Assembly: GCA_937871295.1 (NCBI GenBank)
Contig: CALMRE010000156.1
Location: 1 to 32,247 of the forward strand
Origin: an uncultured bacterium
GTDB lineage: Bacteria; UBP6; UBA1177; JAKLFG01
Length of the DNA: 32,247 bases
Direction: 5' to 3'
In this document: positions 17,128 to 24,858 of the stretch, one piece after another
Layout: the number at the start of each line of letters is the position of its first letter
How positions within the stretch are numbered: the stretch's first letter is position 1
Made by a program: the position numbers and the translations under genes
Notes under the pieces: model-generated
Told to the model about the DNA's origin: nothing
The model's input: only the letters and a program-made list of their open reading frames with translations
Databases searched by the model: none

Positions 17128-18567
17128 TTATTTTTGGCGGTTAGTCAATTCTTTTTTGATCAGCGCGGTCACCTCCGCCGGATCGGCCTTTCCCTGTGAC
17201 CGTTTCATGGCCTGACCGACGAAGAATCCCAGCAGGTTATCCTTACCGCCGAGGTATTTCGCGACCGCGTCGGGATTATCGCGTACGACCGCCGCAACGA
17301 TAGCCGCCGTTTCGCCGCCCGCCATCTGTTGGAACCGGGGGTCGCTCCCTGTTATCTCTCCGGGATCTTTGCCCGTTTCCCGCATCACGCCGAACAGTTC
17401 CTTTGCCTGCGGCCCGGTCACCTTTTTGCCGTCGATGAGCGCCGCGAGCGCCGCGATATGCTCCGGCGGCGTCGCCACTTTCCCGAAGTTCTCCTTGTCC
17501 TCGACCCGCAGGAGTTCCCCGGCGATCCACGACGCGACGGTACGCCCGCCGGCCGGATAACTCTCCGCCGCCCGCTCGAAGTAGGCGCAGACCGCCGGAT
17601 AGCCGACGAAGAGATCGAGCAGTTCATTATTGAGGCCGAAGCGTTCCTTCAGCCGCCGCCGTTTGGCGTCGGGCAGTTCGGGAAGCGACGCCCCTATCTT
17701 CTCGACGAACTCCGTCGTGATGTGCAGCGGCCCGAGGTCGGGCTCGTTGAAGTAGCGGTAGTCGTTGCGGCCCGATTTCTTGCGCATCGTCTCGGTCCGT
17801 TTGAGTTTCGCGTTCCACAGCCGCGTCTCGCTCTCGACCGCTCCGCCGCTGCTCACGATGCCGATCTGCCGCTCTATTTCGTAGTCTATCGCCTTGGCGA
17901 TGAAGGCGAAGGAATTCACATTCTTCACCTCGGCCTTCGTGAACAGTTCGGCGCTGCCGACCGGCCGTATCGAGACATTGGCGTCACAGCGGAGATTCCC
18001 CTCCTCCATGTTGCCGCGGCAGATATCGAGGTACTTGACGGCGATGTCGTAGATCTTCTTGAAATACTGCGCCGCCTCTTCGCCGCTTTTGAGATCGGGA
18101 TGCGACACCACCTCGATGAGCGGCAGTCCGGCGCGGTTGAAATTGAGGAGCGTCCGTTCTCCCATGTGGGCCGATTTGGCGGTGTCCTCCTCCATGTGTA
18201 TCCGTTCGATACGGATGTCGCGCTCCGCACCATCGGCTCCGGTGACCGCGAGCCGTCCCTCCGCGCCGATGGGGGTGAAGAACTGCGTTATCTGATAGTT
18301 CTTGGGCATATCGGGATAGAAGTAGTTCTTCCGGTCGAAGGTCGAAGTGAGATTGACCCGCGCCCCGAGCGCCAGACAGAAGGCGACCGCCCGTTTGACG
18401 AACTCGTCGTTGAGCACCGGCAAGGCCCCCGGCGCGCCGGTGCAGACGGGGCAGATATTGCTGTTGGGCGCCGCATTGTAGTCGCTCGCACAGCGGCAGA
18501 AGGCCTTGCCCGCCGTTTTTATCTGGATATGTATCTCGAGCCCGATGACCGCCTCATATCGTGTCAT
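17128..18567 (-). CDS. gatB: Aspartyl/glutamyl-tRNA(Asn/Gln) amidotransferase subunit B
   Basis: YEAVIGLEIHIQIKTAGKAFCRC, CPVCTGAPGALPVLN, RKNYFYPDMPKNYQITQF, NFNRAGLPLIEVVSHPD; C-terminal tail domain. Confidence 0.97.
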   Translation of the reverse strand: MTRYEAVIGLEIHIQIKTAGKAFCRCASDYNAAPNSNICPVCTGAPGALPVLNDEFVKRAVAFCLALGARVNLTSTFDRKNYFYPDMPKNYQITQFFTPIGAEGRLAVTGADGAERDIRIERIHMEEDTAKSAHMGERTLLNFNRAGLPLIEVVSHPDLKSGEEAAQYFKKIYDIAVKYLDICRGNMEEGNLRCDANVSIRPVGSAELFTKAEVKNVNSFAFIAKAIDYEIERQIGIVSSGGAVESETRLWNAKLKRTETMRKKSGRNDYRYFNEPDLGPLHITTEFVEKIGASLPELPDAKRRRLKERFGLNNELLDLFVGYPAVCAYFERAAESYPAGGRTVASWIAGELLRVEDKENFGKVATPPEHIAALAALIDGKKVTGPQAKELFGVMRETGKDPGEITGSDPRFQQMAGGETAAIVAAVVRDNPDAVAKYLGGKDNLLGFFVGQAMKRSQGKADPAEVTALIKKELTNRQK

Positions 18568-19915
18568 GACGGCACCCCCGCTCGATGGTCGCGAAATCCA
18601 TGAAATTCTTTTCCAGCCACGCGGCCGCATCGAGTAGCAGGCCGTCCTTCGAAAGGTCGGCCGTCAGTTGCAGTCCGACCGGCATCCGGTCGTGCGTTCC
18701 CGCCGGAACGGCGATCGCCGGCATCCCGGTGAGATTCGCCGGTATGGTGAAGATATCCTCAAGGTAGAGGGCGAAGGTGTCGGGCTGCTCGGCCCGCTTG
18801 AAGGCGATACCGGCCGTCGCCGGGGTGAGCACCAGCTCGACCTGCCGGAAGAACTCCTGCCACCGCTTGAGTATCACCGTGCGGACCTTCGCGGCGCGCA
18901 GATAGTAGGAATCATAGTAGGCCCGCGACAGCACCCACGTCCCCAGCAGGATACGGCGCTTCACCTCGGGGCCGAACCACCGGCCGCGGCTCTGCGCGGT
19001 CGTTTCGCGGAAACCGCATCCTTCGGCGCGCGCCGTGTAGCGGATGCCGTCGAAGCGCGAAAGATTGGAACTCGCCTCGGCGGTCGCGACGACCTGATAG
19101 ACCGATATGACGGTATCGTATTCGGGGAAAGAGAGCGGGACGATGGTCGCCCCCGCCGCCTTCAACTTTTCGATGCAACGGTCGTAGGCGGGACGGACGG
19201 CGGCGCTCATGTTCTTTTCGTATTCGGTGATGACGCCGATACGCATCTCCGACGGGGAAAAACCCTTCGCTCCGAACGAAGGCGCCTCGATCGAGGTCGC
19301 GTCGTGATGATCGCGTCCCGCGGCGACCTGCATGAGTTCGCGGATATCATCGGGGCGGCGCGCGAATACCCCTATCTGGTCAAGCGAACTGGCGAACGCG
19401 GTCAGTCCGTAGCGTGAAAGGGTCCCGTAGGTCGGTTTATAGCCGTAGATGCCGCAGTAACTCGCCGGCTGACGGACCGATCCGCCGGTATCGCTCCCGA
19501 GCGCCACATCGCACATCTTGGCCGCGACGGCGGCGGCGCTGCCGCCCGAACTGCCGCCCGGCGTCCGTTCCTCGTCCCACGGATTCAACACATCGCCGTA
19601 GGCCGAATAGGTGGTGGCCGAACCCATCGCGAACTCATCCATATTGCATTTCCCCACCACCGTCGCGCCGGCCGCCGTGAGCCGGTCGATAACCGTTGCG
19701 TTGTAGGGGGCGATGTAGCCTTCGAGGAACTTCGATCCGCAGGTGAGTTGCAGTCCCGCCACCGCGATATTGTCCTTGACGCCGACGCAGACGCCGGAAA
19801 GCGGCCCGGCGCCGCCCTGCGTCGCCGTTTCGGGGACGACCTGCAGGTAGGCGTTGAGCGCCGTGTTGTGCGCCGCGATGCCGGCGTATATCTCTTTTTT
19901 GCCGAGCGTTTCCAT
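18554..19915 (-). CDS. gatA: Aspartyl/glutamyl-tRNA(Asn/Gln) amidotransferase subunit A
   Basis: GVKDNIAVAGLQLTCGSKFLEGYIAPYNATV; GGSSGGSAAAVAAKMCDVALGSDTGGSVRQPASYCGIYGYKPTYG amidase signature. Confidence 0.97.
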   Translation of the reverse strand: METLGKKEIYAGIAAHNTALNAYLQVVPETATQGGAGPLSGVCVGVKDNIAVAGLQLTCGSKFLEGYIAPYNATVIDRLTAAGATVVGKCNMDEFAMGSATTYSAYGDVLNPWDEERTPGGSSGGSAAAVAAKMCDVALGSDTGGSVRQPASYCGIYGYKPTYGTLSRYGLTAFASSLDQIGVFARRPDDIRELMQVAAGRDHHDATSIEAPSFGAKGFSPSEMRIGVITEYEKNMSAAVRPAYDRCIEKLKAAGATIVPLSFPEYDTVISVYQVVATAEASSNLSRFDGIRYTARAEGCGFRETTAQSRGRWFGPEVKRRILLGTWVLSRAYYDSYYLRAAKVRTVILKRWQEFFRQVELVLTPATAGIAFKRAEQPDTFALYLEDIFTIPANLTGMPAIAVPAGTHDRMPVGLQLTADLSKDGLLLDAAAWLEKNFMDFATIERGCRHDTI

Positions 19916-20238
19916 CACCCCTCCTCCCCGTCGGCGCACGCGCCGCCGCCGCGGTTGACCACCCGCTGGACGACGAGGAATTCCTCGGCGCTCTGGACGA
20001 AGGTGCCGCGTATCGCCGCTTCGGCTCCCGACCGCTCCGGCCTGTCGGGCATAAGCGGCAGTTCGCGCAGCGGCAGGGCGAAATAAGGGTCGACCCCGTC
20101 GACCGGGACGCGCGAAAGATCTTCGAGGTGTTTGAACATCTTCTCGAAATGGCCGCTCATCGCGGCAAGTTCGGCCTCATCGGCCGTCAGCGCGGCAAGT
20201 TCATACACCGCGCGGATATCATCGGACCGTTCTGTCAT
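19915..20238 (-). CDS. gatC: Aspartyl/glutamyl-tRNA(Asn/Gln) amidotransferase subunit C
   Basis: Short ORF upstream of gatA: VYELAALTADEAELAAMSGHFEKMFKHLEDLSRVPVDGVDP, typical GatC. Confidence 0.88.
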   Translation of the reverse strand: MTERSDDIRAVYELAALTADEAELAAMSGHFEKMFKHLEDLSRVPVDGVDPYFALPLRELPLMPDRPERSGAEAAIRGTFVQSAEEFLVVQRVVNRGGGACADGEEG

Positions 20239-20256
20239 GGGTTCCTCCGGGGAATA

Positions 20257-20850
20257 TCAGCGTTTGGCGGCGCTTTTGGCCGCGCCCGGCTTCACGCGCA
20301 CCTTGTCGCCGTCGAAATAGACCTCGAACTCGATATCGTCGCCGAACTTTCTGCGCATCTCGGGGATCTTGGTCTCCAGCATCTGTTTTATCGACTCCGG
20401 ATCGTATATCTTCCCCATGTGGGCCCGCGCCAGCGCCACATAGCGCTTCGCCGCGTCGGCAAGCCGCATCTCGACATCGTCCAGCGCCTGCCCCTTTTCC
20501 GCGATGGCGTCGAAATCGGGCCCCTTTTCCACCATCTCCGCCGGATCTTTGGTGACACCGCCGAAAAAATCGTTGCCCGGTTTGATGCGGCCGTCCTCGA
20601 TGGCGCGCAGACCGCGCTCCCATTTGATGCGGTAGGTCGAGAAGCGCGACAACAGCATCTGCACTATGTAGCGATCGGCGGAACTCTTGATGCCGTCGGC
20701 CACATCGTGCAGTTTTTTCACCTCGCGCTGAAGCCGTTCGTACATCTTGAGCGGCGGCTTTTTCTCAAAACCGGTGAAGTAGAAATTGAAGGCCCGGTCG
20801 AGCCTCTGTATGGTGATGGCTACCTCGTCGATCTTGCCTTTGAGATCCAT
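20257..20850 (-). CDS. MXAN_5187-like uncharacterised coiled-coil protein
   Basis: RLDRAFNFYFTGFEKKPPLKMYERLQREVKKL...RFSTYRIKWERGLRAIEDG resembles the MXAN_5187 C-terminal domain pattern from memory; no search run. Confidence 0.55.
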   Translation of the reverse strand: MDLKGKIDEVAITIQRLDRAFNFYFTGFEKKPPLKMYERLQREVKKLHDVADGIKSSADRYIVQMLLSRFSTYRIKWERGLRAIEDGRIKPGNDFFGGVTKDPAEMVEKGPDFDAIAEKGQALDDVEMRLADAAKRYVALARAHMGKIYDPESIKQMLETKIPEMRRKFGDDIEFEVYFDGDKVRVKPGAAKSAAKR

Positions 20851-20853
20851 CGG

Positions 20854-21690
20854 CTATTCGAGTTCGATGAGTTCCTCGGGAGTGGCGAGTTTGGCCGCCT
20901 CGACCTCCCACTGCAGTTTGCCGGTCCACTCCACGCCGGTCCGCTCGAAGATATCTTCGGCCGCGTAGCCGGGGATGATGACATCGCGTTTCTCGCCCGG
21001 CTTGAGCGGGTAGATCCCCTGCACCTGACGGGTGTAGATGAGGAAGAAGACCTTGTCCATCAGCATCTTGGTGTTGGTGTCGTCCATGAATTTCACGGCG
21101 ACGCCGATATACGAGAAGGCCTTGTCGCTCTTGTTGGTGATGGTGGCGTCCATCATGTACTGTTCCAGTCCGTTCTCGTACTGGACCGCGCCGTTGCGGA
21201 CGTTCTCGACGATGATCTTATCCTTGTACTGCTGGGCGGTCTTGATGAGGGTGTCGTCTATCGGGATCTCGATCGCCTCCCATTCCCGCTGCTTCTTTAT
21301 ATCGTCGAGCCGTTCGCGGAGGTTGATCATCCACTGGTCGCCGTACTTCACCGCGAAGAACTTTATCTGCGCGCCGGGCAGTTTGTTCATCGCCTCCTTG
21401 GCGCCGGTGAATTCGGTGAAGATGGCCACCTTGTCGCCCTCCTTGCTGATCTGGGGCGGGTTGAACTTCAGGAACATCGACAGCGAGTTTATCTGACGGG
21501 CGTCGCCCAGCCAAGTCTCCTGCTCTATCTCCTTTTTCGACTCTTCGTCGACCAGTTCCCACGCCGCATCATAGTTCTTCGCCTTGATGAGGTCATAATA
21601 CTTGTCCACCAGTTTCTGCGCATCGTGCTTGGTCGAGCAGGAGACCAGCGCGAACAGCAGCGAACAAATGAGGATAACGGCATTTCTCAT
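20854..21690 (-). CDS. Lipoprotein of unknown function
   Basis: MRNAVILICSLLFALVSCSTK lipobox (LVSC); good RBS (GGAG) upstream. Confidence 0.7.
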   Translation of the reverse strand: MRNAVILICSLLFALVSCSTKHDAQKLVDKYYDLIKAKNYDAAWELVDEESKKEIEQETWLGDARQINSLSMFLKFNPPQISKEGDKVAIFTEFTGAKEAMNKLPGAQIKFFAVKYGDQWMINLRERLDDIKKQREWEAIEIPIDDTLIKTAQQYKDKIIVENVRNGAVQYENGLEQYMMDATITNKSDKAFSYIGVAVKFMDDTNTKMLMDKVFFLIYTRQVQGIYPLKPGEKRDVIIPGYAAEDIFERTGVEWTGKLQWEVEAAKLATPEELIELE

Positions 21691-21737
21691 GTTTTTTCTC
21701 CGGTTGTTACCTTACAACAGAACTCTTCATTCCGGTG

Positions 21738-21766
21738 AGTATAAAAAGGCGCCTGCGGCAAGTCAA
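21738..21766 (-). promoter_or_regulatory. Sigma-70-like promoter for the minus-strand lipoprotein / gatCAB-direction genes
   Basis: Reverse strand TTGACT - 17 nt - TATACT, same hexamers and spacing as the 6246 promoter. Confidence 0.6.
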
Positions 21767-21772
21767 TAAAAT

Positions 21773-21800
21773 TTGCGGACTTCCGAAAGCGGGCTATACT
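21773..21800 (+). promoter_or_regulatory. Candidate promoter for the plus-strand lipoprotein / coaE
   Basis: TTGCGG - 16 nt - TATACT; ATG at 21834. Confidence 0.45.
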
Positions 21801-21833
21801 GGTCCGTCCGTTGTGCTAAGTGGGGAGAAAAAG

Positions 21834-22130
21834 ATGTATCCGACGAGGCTTTCGATCGTTGCGGCCGTGGTCCTGTTGTCGTTCCTGACCGCCTGCGAGA
21901 TAAAGGAGAAGATGCCCGACGATGCGGTCGTGCTCGAACAGGTCATCTTCATCGACGAGGTCCAGCAGGGTATCCCGCAGACCATTCAGATGCCCAACGG
22001 CACGGTGGTCACCTACAAGATGCCGGTGAAACTGGCCGACGGCGATGTCATCAAGATCCGCGAGATGCCGGGCGAACGCCCCTACTACATCAAGGTGAAA
22101 CTGCAGAAGAGGGAACCGAATGCCAAATAG
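21834..22130 (+). CDS. Small lipoprotein of unknown function
   Basis: MYPTRLSIVAAVVLLSFLTACEIKEK lipobox; RBS GGGGAGA upstream; overlaps the coaE start by 11 nt. Confidence 0.7.
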   Translation: MYPTRLSIVAAVVLLSFLTACEIKEKMPDDAVVLEQVIFIDEVQQGIPQTIQMPNGTVVTYKMPVKLADGDVIKIREMPGERPYYIKVKLQKREPNAK

Positions 22131-22713
22131 TCTGCTCGCCATCACCGGCAACATCGCCACCGGCAAGAGCTATGTCGCCGATATCCTGCGGCGCGATCAT
22201 GCGTTCGCCCATGTCAACGCCGACGAGATCGGTCACCGCGTCCTGCGCCTGCCCGAGGTGAAAGAGACGTTGCGGACCCAATTCGGCGATACGATCTTCG
22301 CGGGCGGCGAAGTGGATCGGCGGCGTCTGGGCACCGTCGTGTTCGGCGACCCGGCGAAACTCGCGGCGCTGGGCGACCTCACCCATCCGCTCATCATCGG
22401 GCGGGCGCGGGAGGAGGTAAAGACCCTTCTGGAGGCGGGGCACCGGGTCCTGTTCGAGGCGGCGGTACTGTTCGAGGCGGGCTGGGAGAAACACTTCCCG
22501 GCGACGCTCCTGACCGTCTGTCACGAATCGGAACAGATGGAACGGCTCATCCGGCGCAACCTCTGCACCGCCGACGAGGCGCTCCGCATCATCCGCGCCC
22601 AGATGCCGCAGGACGAGAAACTCGACCGCGCCACCTATGTGATAGACACCACCCACGGGCCGCGCGCCTTCCGCAAGACGCTGGAACTCATTGTAAAAGA
22701 TATCGTGGAGTAA
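22120..22713 (+). CDS. coaE: Dephospho-CoA kinase
   Basis: LLAITGNIATGKSYVADILRRD P-loop; VNADEIGHRVL; LTHPLI; VLFEAAVLFEAGW; typical CoaE layout. Confidence 0.9.
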   Translation: MPNSLLAITGNIATGKSYVADILRRDHAFAHVNADEIGHRVLRLPEVKETLRTQFGDTIFAGGEVDRRRLGTVVFGDPAKLAALGDLTHPLIIGRAREEVKTLLEAGHRVLFEAAVLFEAGWEKHFPATLLTVCHESEQMERLIRRNLCTADEALRIIRAQMPQDEKLDRATYVIDTTHGPRAFRKTLELIVKDIVE

Positions 22714-22823
22714 CTCACCCCTGCTTCGTCGCGACACCCCCGCTTCGCTGCCCCCTGCATCAGGGGGCCTCTATTGAAAGGCTCCCTGTCGCAGGGAGCT
22801 GGCGCGTAGCGACTGAGGGTGTT
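22714..22823. repeat. Palindromic intergenic element containing two tandem hairpins
   Basis: GCCCCCTG-CAT-CAGGGGGC (22750-22768) and GCTCCCTG-TCG-CAGGGAGC (22781-22799), each an 8-bp perfect stem with 3-nt loop, between convergent genes; imperfect outer arms CACCC...GGGTG. Confidence 0.65.
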
Positions 22824-24155
22824 CTAGAATTTCTTCAGCACCTTTTCCATCCGCTCCATGCCGTCGGCGATCGCGTCGGCATCGACATCGAGGAACGGGC
22901 GGAACCGCACCGAACTGGTCCCCGACGGCAGGATGATGACCTGCTCCTTCTCGCGGCAGAGCTCAAGGAACTTGTTGCGGATATCGTGCGACGGCATCGT
23001 GAAGGCGCAGAACAGCCCGCGGCCGCGGACATTGGTGATCATGTCGTGTTTCTTGGCGAGCGTCGCAAGAGCCGTCTGCAGCACCTTGCCCATCTTGGCG
23101 GCGTTGTCGACCAGTTTCTCGTCGCGGATGATCTTGAGATACTGCGACGACCGGACCATATCGACGAGATTGCCGCCCCACGTCGAATTGATGCGCGACT
23201 CCTCGGCGAACACATTCTTCGGAACCTTGAGCACCCGGTCGCCCACCATGATGCCGCAGGTCTGGAACTTCTTGCCGAAGCAGAGGATATCGGGCGCGAC
23301 GCCGAAGTGTTCGAACGCCCACATCTTGCCGGTCAGCCCGCCGCCCGTCTGCACCTCGTCGTAAATCAGGAGAAAATCGTACTTGTCGGCCAGCCGCCGC
23401 AGTTCCCTGAAGAACTCGGCGCGGAAATGGTTGTCGCCCCCCTCGGCCTGAATGGGTTCGATGAGGAGCCCCGCGATGTCGGCCCCCTCTTTTTTGCAGA
23501 TCGCCTCTATCTCCTTGACCACCGCCGCTTCGCGCGCCGCGACATCCTTGAGCACCGCCGGGGTGACCGGGAAGGTCAGGTAGGGGTTGTCCATCCGCGG
23601 CCAGTCGAATTTCGGGAAATACATCGTCTTGCGCGGATCGGCGGTATTGGTCAGCGACAGCGTGTAGCCGGTGCGGCCGTGGAACGCCTGCTTGAAATGA
23701 ATGATCTTGGTCCCCACCTCCTTTTTGATCCCTTTGGCCATGTTCTTGCGGATCTTCCAGTCGAACGCCGTCTTGAGGGCGTTCTCGACCGCCAGCGCGC
23801 CGCCGTCGATGAAGAACATCTTCTTCATCATCTTGGGCATCGCGATCTCGCCCATCGTCCGGACGAATTCGGCGTAGGCGACGGTGTAGAAGTCGCTGTT
23901 GGACGGTTTGTGGAGCGCCGAGAAGAACAGGTCGCCCACATAGTTGCCCTTCAGGGTCTTCGGGTGATTGTAGCCGATGGGCATCGAGGCGAAGAAGGAA
24001 AAGAAGTCGAGATAGTATCTTCGGCTTTTCGCATCGTACATATAGGAGCCGCGACTCTTCATGGTGTCGACGACCATCGGGTAGCCGTCGGCGAGTATGT
24101 ACTGGTTCAGGACCGCGTGCACTTGACGCGGCGTAATGGTCCGTTTCTCAGCCAT
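22824..24155 (-). CDS. lat: L-lysine 6-transaminase (lysine epsilon-aminotransferase), class III PLP aminotransferase
   Basis: YYLDFFSFFASMPIGYNHP, FFIDGGALAVENALKTAFDWKIRKN, FKQAFHGRTGYTLSLTNT, PKFDWPRMDNPYL, IYDEVQTGGGLTGKMWAFEHFGVAPDILCFGKKFQTCGI. Confidence 0.88.
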   Translation of the reverse strand: MAEKRTITPRQVHAVLNQYILADGYPMVVDTMKSRGSYMYDAKSRRYYLDFFSFFASMPIGYNHPKTLKGNYVGDLFFSALHKPSNSDFYTVAYAEFVRTMGEIAMPKMMKKMFFIDGGALAVENALKTAFDWKIRKNMAKGIKKEVGTKIIHFKQAFHGRTGYTLSLTNTADPRKTMYFPKFDWPRMDNPYLTFPVTPAVLKDVAAREAAVVKEIEAICKKEGADIAGLLIEPIQAEGGDNHFRAEFFRELRRLADKYDFLLIYDEVQTGGGLTGKMWAFEHFGVAPDILCFGKKFQTCGIMVGDRVLKVPKNVFAEESRINSTWGGNLVDMVRSSQYLKIIRDEKLVDNAAKMGKVLQTALATLAKKHDMITNVRGRGLFCAFTMPSHDIRNKFLELCREKEQVIILPSGTSSVRFRPFLDVDADAIADGMERMEKVLKKF

Positions 24156-24858
24156 TGATGCCTCCATCGGTATCGGTTTCTATGAACGAGCGGATCGTCG
24201 TTTCGAGCCGTTCGGCGAGTTGTTTGCGATCGGCCCCCCGGTCGGGCGGGATGGAGGGGAACACCTTGACATGAACGGTGCCCGCGCGGACCGCGTTCTC
24301 CCCCTTGGGCAGCACGATGCCGGTGCCGCGGATGGCCACCGGCAGTATCGGCACCCCCGCATCGGCGGCGAGCGCCAGCCCGCCGGTCTTGAAGTCGTGT
24401 ACCTTGCCGTCCAGACTCCGCGTCCCTTCGGGGAAGATGACCAGACTCCACCGTTCGAGCCTCTTTTTCGCGTCGTGCAGCGACCGCACCGCCCCGCGCT
24501 TGCTCGTCCGGTCGACCAGCACGTGGTCGAAGAAATAGAACATGGCGCCGAACAGCGGGATGCGCGCCAACTCCCTTTTCGCGAAGTATTTGGTCTCCAC
24601 CGGGATCACCGCCATGCAGACCGGGATATCGAAGAGGCTTTGATGATTGGCGACCACCAGATAACGCCCGTTCCGGTCGACATGCTCCAGCCCCTCGGTC
24701 ACGATGCGGATGCCGTTCCCGGCGAAGAGCAGGCGGCCGTAGGTGCGGAAGAACCAGTGCCCCAGCCCCTTGCCGGTGAGCAGGTGGAGCGGATAGACGA
24801 TATGACCGACGATGGTCCAGAGGAACGAGAAGAGCAGCGAATAGAGATAGCGTATCAT
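24148..24858 (-). CDS. 1-acyl-sn-glycerol-3-phosphate acyltransferase (PlsC family)
   Basis: NHQSLFDI (HxxxxD) and FPEGTRS motifs; N-terminal TM; start ATG overlaps the upstream stop (ATGA). Confidence 0.88.
   Translation of the reverse strand: MIRYLYSLLFSFLWTIVGHIVYPLHLLTGKGLGHWFFRTYGRLLFAGNGIRIVTEGLEHVDRNGRYLVVANHQSLFDIPVCMAVIPVETKYFAKRELARIPLFGAMFYFFDHVLVDRTSKRGAVRSLHDAKKRLERWSLVIFPEGTRSLDGKVHDFKTGGLALAADAGVPILPVAIRGTGIVLPKGENAVRAGTVHVKVFPSIPPDRGADRKQLAERLETTIRSFIETDTDGGING

Noticed and set aside
17329-18603. 424-aa antisense ORF over gatB
   Set aside because: gatB is unambiguous; the antisense translation has no domain signature.
20128-21738. 536-aa plus-strand ORF opposite gatC, the MXAN_5187-like gene and a lipoprotein gene
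   Set aside because: Spans three well-supported minus-strand genes; composition is a mirror of their codon usage (D/V/H/L-rich), no recognisable domain.
22986-24158. 390-aa antisense ORF over the lysine aminotransferase
   Set aside because: The sense gene is clear; antisense shadow in GC-rich DNA.
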